This document shows, piece by piece, positions 59,937 to 64,000 of a stretch of DNA of 64,000 nucleotides. The stretch covers positions 1 to 64,000 of the forward strand of contig NZ_JAVFVT010000039.1 of NCBI RefSeq assembly GCF_030929555.1, written 5' to 3'. The translations under genes were made by a program, and so were the position numbers. Within the stretch, counting starts at the first letter, position 1; each line of letters starts with the position of its first letter. Source of the DNA: Paenibacillus sp. LHD-117. GTDB taxonomy: Bacteria; Bacillota; Bacilli; Paenibacillales; Paenibacillaceae. A model generated the notes under the pieces. It was not told the origin of the DNA, searched no databases, and saw nothing but the letters and a program-made list of their open reading frames with translations.

Positions 59937-61115
59937 TTAGTTTTTGTAGGGCTGGCTTTTACTAAGGATGGCGTACACGTGATGGAGAAGCTTGTTGGCG
60001 CAAGCGATCACGACCACCTTGTATGGCTTGCCCTCTTTTCTTTTCTTGTCGTAATAATCTCTAATCCTCTTGTTGGTACTTCCCCGGATCCCGCATTGCA
60101 CAGCTAAGTACAACGATCGGCGCAGTCTCTTTGAACCCCGCTTTGTAATTCGTGAACTTGTGGCAGTAAACTTCCCCGAGCTAAAGATCCCAGGGTCTAA
60201 TCCGGCATACGCCACAAGCTGTTTAGCGCCTTCAAACTGTTGTACGTTTCCGACCTCCGCGACAATCGCAGCAGCTAGTTTATTCCCAATGCCAGGTATG
60301 CTTTTCAACAGTTCTACCTCAGGTAAATCAGATGAAAGTTCATTCATCTGTTTCTCAAGATCGCTTAATTGCTCCATAAACGAAAGCAACAAAGTTACCA
60401 TGCCGCTTAAGACTGCGGCCTGAGATTGACTTCTAGACTGCGCTCTCCAATGTAACAAGATCTCCCGCAGCCGTTTTGCTTTCTCGTCAACCCAACGGCT
60501 CGAATGGGATTTCCCAGCGCATGCCTGAATTGTTTCAGCAAAATCCTCAACATCGCCCTCTAAACAACGCTTCAGCACTTTTAGCGACGTTACGGAGAAC
60601 AGGGCATAAAAGATCTCCTCATAGGCCGGAAAGACCTGTTCGAGCAATGCTCTCGCGTTTAACTTCGCTTGGACGAACATTCCCGTCACAAACTCATGTT
60701 GCCTGGTCACATGCTGCAGCTCCGTAAATGTTTCATCCCATGTGCGATGCGGGACAACATCCCCACGGTAATACATATCCGCTAGATGCCAAGCATCCGC
60801 AGCATCTGTTTTTACCTTCCGCAGTTGAGTTCCTTTCGCACGCTTAGACTGTAACGGATTAACGATAAAATGCGTCCATCCACTACGCTCGAGATAAGCT
60901 ACAAGCGCTCGATGATAATGCCCTGTCGCTTCAAGAATAATTACTGGGGCGATTGCTGCCTTCGCCTGTAACTCCGCCAGGAGTTCCCCTAGCCGCTCGA
61001 ATCCGCTATCCCCGTGCGAGATGCTCTCCAACTTCCCGTACGGTTCGTTCCTCCTTGTAAAAGCTTGTACTACGCTAGTTCCTTTCGCTACATCCACACC
61101 TACGACTGGCTGCAT
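59937..61115 (-). CDS. IS110-family DEDD transposase/recombinase, 392 aa
   Basis: RuvC-like DEDD residues are visible: VVGVDVAKG (D), ILEATGHYH (E) and VKTDAADAW (D, D). The C-terminal transposase_20 domain carries LLKSIPGIGNKLAAAIVAEV and a SSGKFTATSS segment with candidate nucleophile serines. The gene is complete. A hairpin (ATAACCT/AGGTTAT) lies just downstream near 59898-59925. Confidence 0.88.
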   Translation of the reverse strand: MQPVVGVDVAKGTSVVQAFTRRNEPYGKLESISHGDSGFERLGELLAELQAKAAIAPVIILEATGHYHRALVAYLERSGWTHFIVNPLQSKRAKGTQLRKVKTDAADAWHLADMYYRGDVVPHRTWDETFTELQHVTRQHEFVTGMFVQAKLNARALLEQVFPAYEEIFYALFSVTSLKVLKRCLEGDVEDFAETIQACAGKSHSSRWVDEKAKRLREILLHWRAQSRSQSQAAVLSGMVTLLLSFMEQLSDLEKQMNELSSDLPEVELLKSIPGIGNKLAAAIVAEVGNVQQFEGAKQLVAYAGLDPGIFSSGKFTATSSRITKRGSKRLRRSLYLAVQCGIRGSTNKRIRDYYDKKRKEGKPYKVVVIACANKLLHHVYAILSKSQPYKN

Positions 61116-61300
61116 AACAACCTCCCGAATAAAATTGCCGGCACTCCCACGATGGTTCCAAACCCATAGCTTCGCTTGTGATGCGAGGTCGTTGCCTCTA
61201 CCAGCTCAAACATGGTCATTGGAGGTAGTGGGAGAACAGTTTTTTTGACGGGGTATAACCCCAAAAGAGCCGACGTTCTCCCGGCTACCGCCATCGTATA
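61116..61300 (-). ncRNA. Candidate bridge-type RNA of the IS110 element
   Basis: The non-coding end upstream of the transposase folds into nested hairpins: an outer GGTAG/CTACC pair (61289-61224), a perfect GGGAGAAC/GTTCTCCC stem (61282-61230) with an inner GGGGTATAACCCC loop (61262-61250), and a second TCGC/GCGA hairpin (61186-61172). IS110-group elements are known to encode bridge RNAs in this position. The assignment here is by layout only. Confidence 0.5.
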
Positions 61301-61315
61301 ACGACCATAAAGAAA

Positions 61316-61376
61316 GGCCAACCAGAACATTCTGGCTGACCTAATAATACGAAAAGAGACGGATTTACCGTCCCTT
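61316..61376 (-). terminator. Terminator downstream of the VirB6-like gene
   Basis: On minus, AAGGGACGG/CCGTCTCTT (61374-61353) is followed by TTTCG. A second imperfect hairpin (CCAGA/TCTGG, 61323-61336) lies on its left. Together they isolate the virB operon from the IS element. Confidence 0.75.
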
Positions 61377-61392
61377 GAAATGGTTTATGTGA

Positions 61393-63006
61393 TTATGTAC
61401 GATCGCCACTGTCCCGTTTCTTATCTTTCCCATTGCCAAGATCCATAGGTGTAATTAGTGGATCTGCTTTACCAGGTGTTACTGTTTTACGCATCGCAAG
61501 TATTGGTTTTATTCGTTCAACAGCACTTGTCTTTCGCTTTCTAGTTTCACTTGAGTTATTTACCCTATCTTTGGACTTACCTGCGCCGGACTTCCTTGCA
61601 GCTTCTACTTCCTCACCATCATCCTCGTACTCTTCATCGTCGGCATCATAATCCTTTGGATTCTTAATCCTTCGATTAATTCGCCTATTTCGCATCATCC
61701 GATTCATGCGCCTGTACATGAGTTTCTTCATCGGGTTGACAGCAGTATTGATTGGCGCAAAAATCTTATAACCAAATTTGGTCAGCAAAAGGAAGAATAT
61801 CACGATTGATGAAAGCAATAATAGCGACATGAAGAGCATTGATACCACAAACGACAGAACATTACCCTCCATACTTTTGAGCATGGCCCCGGTTAGCAGA
61901 AAAACAAAGCCTACATATATGCCTACCACTACCTTGGAGACTAGCGGCGCAATAATCTGCTTTGCCCAATTCTTCAGCACAATTGGCGCTTCGGTCGGTA
62001 CAAATGAAATTGGAATGATAACCATCCCCGCGGCCAGTACGCCAATAAAGTAGAAGAAAAGAATAATGAGTACCACACCAAAAAATAAGGTAAATATGAC
62101 GACACAGATAGATGCCAGTAAGCATACCAATACGATGAAAAAGCGATCACCGGCATTAAAAGCAACGACCTGTAGTTCCTTGTGGTTTTCTTCAAATAGG
62201 TCTAGGATTTCGTTTCTCTCATCAGATCCCTTAGGGAAGCGCAATATTACCGCTGCCCACTCATCACCTGCAGAGACGCTATATGGAGAGATTTCTGAAT
62301 TAATCTTACTAGCTTCAGCTGCAGTTAAAGCCAAATCCGGATCTGACACTTCACCTAGAGCAAAAGGCGTGTAAATCATTTGATCCCAGATAACGGAGTA
62401 AAAGTTCTGAGCCGGATCATTTTCATTATCTTGGTCACTTGCAAGCTCACCAGAAACCGCCTTTGTCAGCTCATCCACAGCATCGTTGACCATGATGATT
62501 GTCGGAACTCCAATACCTAAGAAAACACCGAGACACGCACTAGCGATCATGAATGTAATAAAACGCTTTATCATACCTTGAAAACGGCCTTGACTGTAAT
62601 CCTTTATAACAAAAAACAGTCCAATTACAATAACGATCGGCAAGAAGTAGAGAACAATACCCCAAACATTCTTTTGTACAATATCCCATAGGATGGTTAT
62701 GAAATCTTCAAAGAAGGTGGGATTCATACCAAATCCCAAAATCATTAAACCAAACCGCACGAGAAAAACAATTAAGAGAAAGAGCACTTTACACAGTACA
62801 AAGAGCGGCTCCCATGCGCTCGTCCATCCCTTGGAATCCCATTCGTAGTTGGATAGAGGCGGATGCTCAAACCCCTCAATTTCAGGGAACAACTCATCCT
62901 TCTCCTTGTATCCCTCGGCAGATACCGATCCGGCTACTAAGAAAATTCCGACAAGCAGCATGAGAACTATAATAAGCGCTCTATATTTCAACGGCCGCTT
63001 TATCAT
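61393..63006 (-). CDS. VirB6/TrbL-like polytopic transfer protein, 537 aa
   Basis: The N-terminus is a signal-like helix (ALIIVLMLLVGIFLVAG). Several further helices (e.g. GIVLYFLPIVIVIGLFFVI) and an ~110-residue charged C-terminal tail (DADDEEYEDDGEEVEAARKS) follow. The topology is that of VirB6/TrbL inner-membrane channel components. It overlaps the VirB4-like gene by 26 bp, confirming operon linkage. Confidence 0.7.
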   Translation of the reverse strand: MIKRPLKYRALIIVLMLLVGIFLVAGSVSAEGYKEKDELFPEIEGFEHPPLSNYEWDSKGWTSAWEPLFVLCKVLFLLIVFLVRFGLMILGFGMNPTFFEDFITILWDIVQKNVWGIVLYFLPIVIVIGLFFVIKDYSQGRFQGMIKRFITFMIASACLGVFLGIGVPTIIMVNDAVDELTKAVSGELASDQDNENDPAQNFYSVIWDQMIYTPFALGEVSDPDLALTAAEASKINSEISPYSVSAGDEWAAVILRFPKGSDERNEILDLFEENHKELQVVAFNAGDRFFIVLVCLLASICVVIFTLFFGVVLIILFFYFIGVLAAGMVIIPISFVPTEAPIVLKNWAKQIIAPLVSKVVVGIYVGFVFLLTGAMLKSMEGNVLSFVVSMLFMSLLLLSSIVIFFLLLTKFGYKIFAPINTAVNPMKKLMYRRMNRMMRNRRINRRIKNPKDYDADDEEYEDDGEEVEAARKSGAGKSKDRVNNSSETRKRKTSAVERIKPILAMRKTVTPGKADPLITPMDLGNGKDKKRDSGDRT

Positions 63007-64000
63007 ACTGCACGACTCCTTCAGGTGGCGTTGACTTCAAATACTTCATGAGGTTCTGATCCAATATTTCAACCTGCATTTCCCCTATCCTTCCTTCCGG
63101 ATCGGATACTAAGCCTGCCCCATCCTTGTATTTCGAAGTAAAATCATTCATCCAATCCTCCGGGTCCTCATCAACCAACCCCATAAGTTCGTGCAATGCA
63201 TACTTGACCTGTTTTTTTGAGTCCAGGCGAAGCATAAATTTCCATCCAAATAGACCAGTAACATCATCGTCATCGTCATCACTTGATTCAATGTCGGTCG
63301 GATTCTGTGAAGCCATTATCGGAGTCATTTTTTCTGAACGGGATAGGCGAAGCGCTTCGTTATACAACTGCCGCCCGCGTTCAAATCGTTTCAAGAACCA
63401 AAACTCTTCCCAAGCCAATGCTTTTAATACATCTCCAGGCAACGTCATTAAGTATCTCAAGGCCAGCGTAATTACTGCGTAAAGCATGGCTACGGATAGG
63501 CGCTCGTTGTAACTCCACTCCGATCGACTCGCACTTCGCCCAGGAATTGATAACCCGCGCGTTACGGCGCAGATGAATCGATTGCCTTCGAACAGATGTT
63601 TCCCGGTATCTACCCCGTATATCATGCGCCCTGTCCCATGTTTTCTCAATTGTTTAAGCTGCGATATAACGAGATCCAGATTTTCCTTGCGCAGGGGCGA
63701 TATTTCATTATTAGCCATTTCCTGAGCCACATCTTCAAAAGTGAACATGTCCCACTTATCTGTTTCATAGACCTTGCTCAAAATTTCCCCTATTATGACG
63801 TTTCGCAACTCAGAATTGGAGTGATTTAAAATCAGCTCCAGCACGCCGAATGCAGCTTCATAACATCCTTCCAAGGTAGCAGCAAGTCGCAACGGAGTGA
63901 ACACAGTATCTGATCCCGGAGTAAACTTGATGATTTTCCCGATCTTTTTAATCTTAGGATGTTCAAAGAAAACAGCCCAATCCCCTTTTGGATCGTTTGT
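62981..64000 (-). CDS. virB4: VirB4/TraE-like transfer ATPase, C-terminal part (partial)
   Basis: The frame runs off the right edge. Upstream sequence in frame encodes TNDPKGDWAVFF, the DPKGD-type pattern of VirB4. LAWEEFWFLKRFERGRQLYN resembles the Walker B (DEAW-like) region, followed by IMASQNPTDIESSD. The C-terminus is complete (stop at 62981). VirB4 ATPases energise assembly and substrate transfer in type IV secretion. Only about 340 residues lie inside the window. Confidence 0.8.
   Translation of the reverse strand, partial: TNDPKGDWAVFFEHPKIKKIGKIIKFTPGSDTVFTPLRLAATLEGCYEAAFGVLELILNHSNSELRNVIIGEILSKVYETDKWDMFTFEDVAQEMANNEISPLRKENLDLVISQLKQLRKHGTGRMIYGVDTGKHLFEGNRFICAVTRGLSIPGRSASRSEWSYNERLSVAMLYAVITLALRYLMTLPGDVLKALAWEEFWFLKRFERGRQLYNEALRLSRSEKMTPIMASQNPTDIESSDDDDDDVTGLFGWKFMLRLDSKKQVKYALHELMGLVDEDPEDWMNDFTSKYKDGAGLVSDPEGRIGEMQVEILDQNLMKYLKSTPPEGVVQYDKAAVEI

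Larger units (their letters stand above)
59880..61330 (-). mobile_element. IS110-family insertion sequence (boundaries approximate)
   Basis: The element consists of a DEDD transposase gene with a ~200-bp structured non-coding end upstream of its start, the layout of IS110-group elements, which lack terminal inverted repeats. The ends cannot be fixed without an empty-site sequence. It lies between the Tad operon and the virB genes, so it may separate two halves of the transfer region. Confidence 0.7.

Overview
The window looks like part of a large conjugative plasmid, or plasmid-like element, of a Paenibacillus/Brevibacillus-type Firmicute. The host inference rests on triple-SLH S-layer proteins, sigma-A promoters with Firmicute Shine-Dalgarno sites, a UvrX-type SOS polymerase behind a Bacillus-type LexA box, and a YoqV-like ATP-dependent ligase. 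Plasmid character rests on a PrimPol/PriCT replication protein with a structured control region, a tyrosine recombinase, toxin-antitoxin modules and transfer genes. No rRNA or tRNA gene was seen. Domain assignments are from motif reading, not database search.

Layout. 0.6-8.3 kb (+): three-gene surface operon (two SLH proteins, one 1797-aa secreted protein). 9.4-15.8 kb: replication protein on the minus strand, a ~1 kb control region with a probable counter-transcribed RNA and a leader attenuator, an XRE regulator, three hypothetical genes and a zinc-finger amidoligase. 17.7-24.3 kb: an MqsR-like toxin with an MqsA/Panacea antitoxin, small zinc-ribbon and HTH genes, a tyrosine recombinase and a possible type I toxin-antitoxin pair. 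24.8-26.6 kb: a PBECR4-like toxin gene behind a structured leader and terminator, and a DNA ligase. 28.4-35.7 kb: small accessory genes, a DnaQ-fold exonuclease and SOS-controlled uvrX. 37-42.5 kb: small accessory genes and a TGT/DpdA-like barrel protein. 43.5-59.1 kb: one long minus-strand transfer/pilus operon combining a replication-relaxation protein, a HerA/VirD4-like ATPase and an M23 hydrolase with a complete Tad (type IVc pilus) set and an M50 protease. 59.9-61.3 kb: an IS110-family element with a structured upstream non-coding end. 61.4-64 kb: VirB6/TrbL-like and VirB4-like genes, the latter running off the window.

The most unusual property is a family of GC-rich repeat islands (about 8.3-9.3, 15.9-17.65, 24.3-24.7, 26.65-28.3, 35.85-37.0, 42.6-43.4 and 59.45-59.8 kb, with a different 40-bp tandem at 1-120). 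They are built from ~90-bp or ~126-bp units that share a CACCAGGAACG core and are packed with six-base palindromes. They sit between functional gene modules, usually directly beyond an intrinsic terminator. Their GC-rich open frames are not credible genes. I know of no named repeat family that matches them.

Working model: transfer proteins, Tad pilus and VirB4/VirB6 serve one conjugation apparatus. Rep is limited by an antisense RNA and attenuation. Several toxin-antitoxin modules stabilise the replicon. The repeat islands divide it into modules. At least three small genes are frameshifted, so there is some decay or sequencing error.
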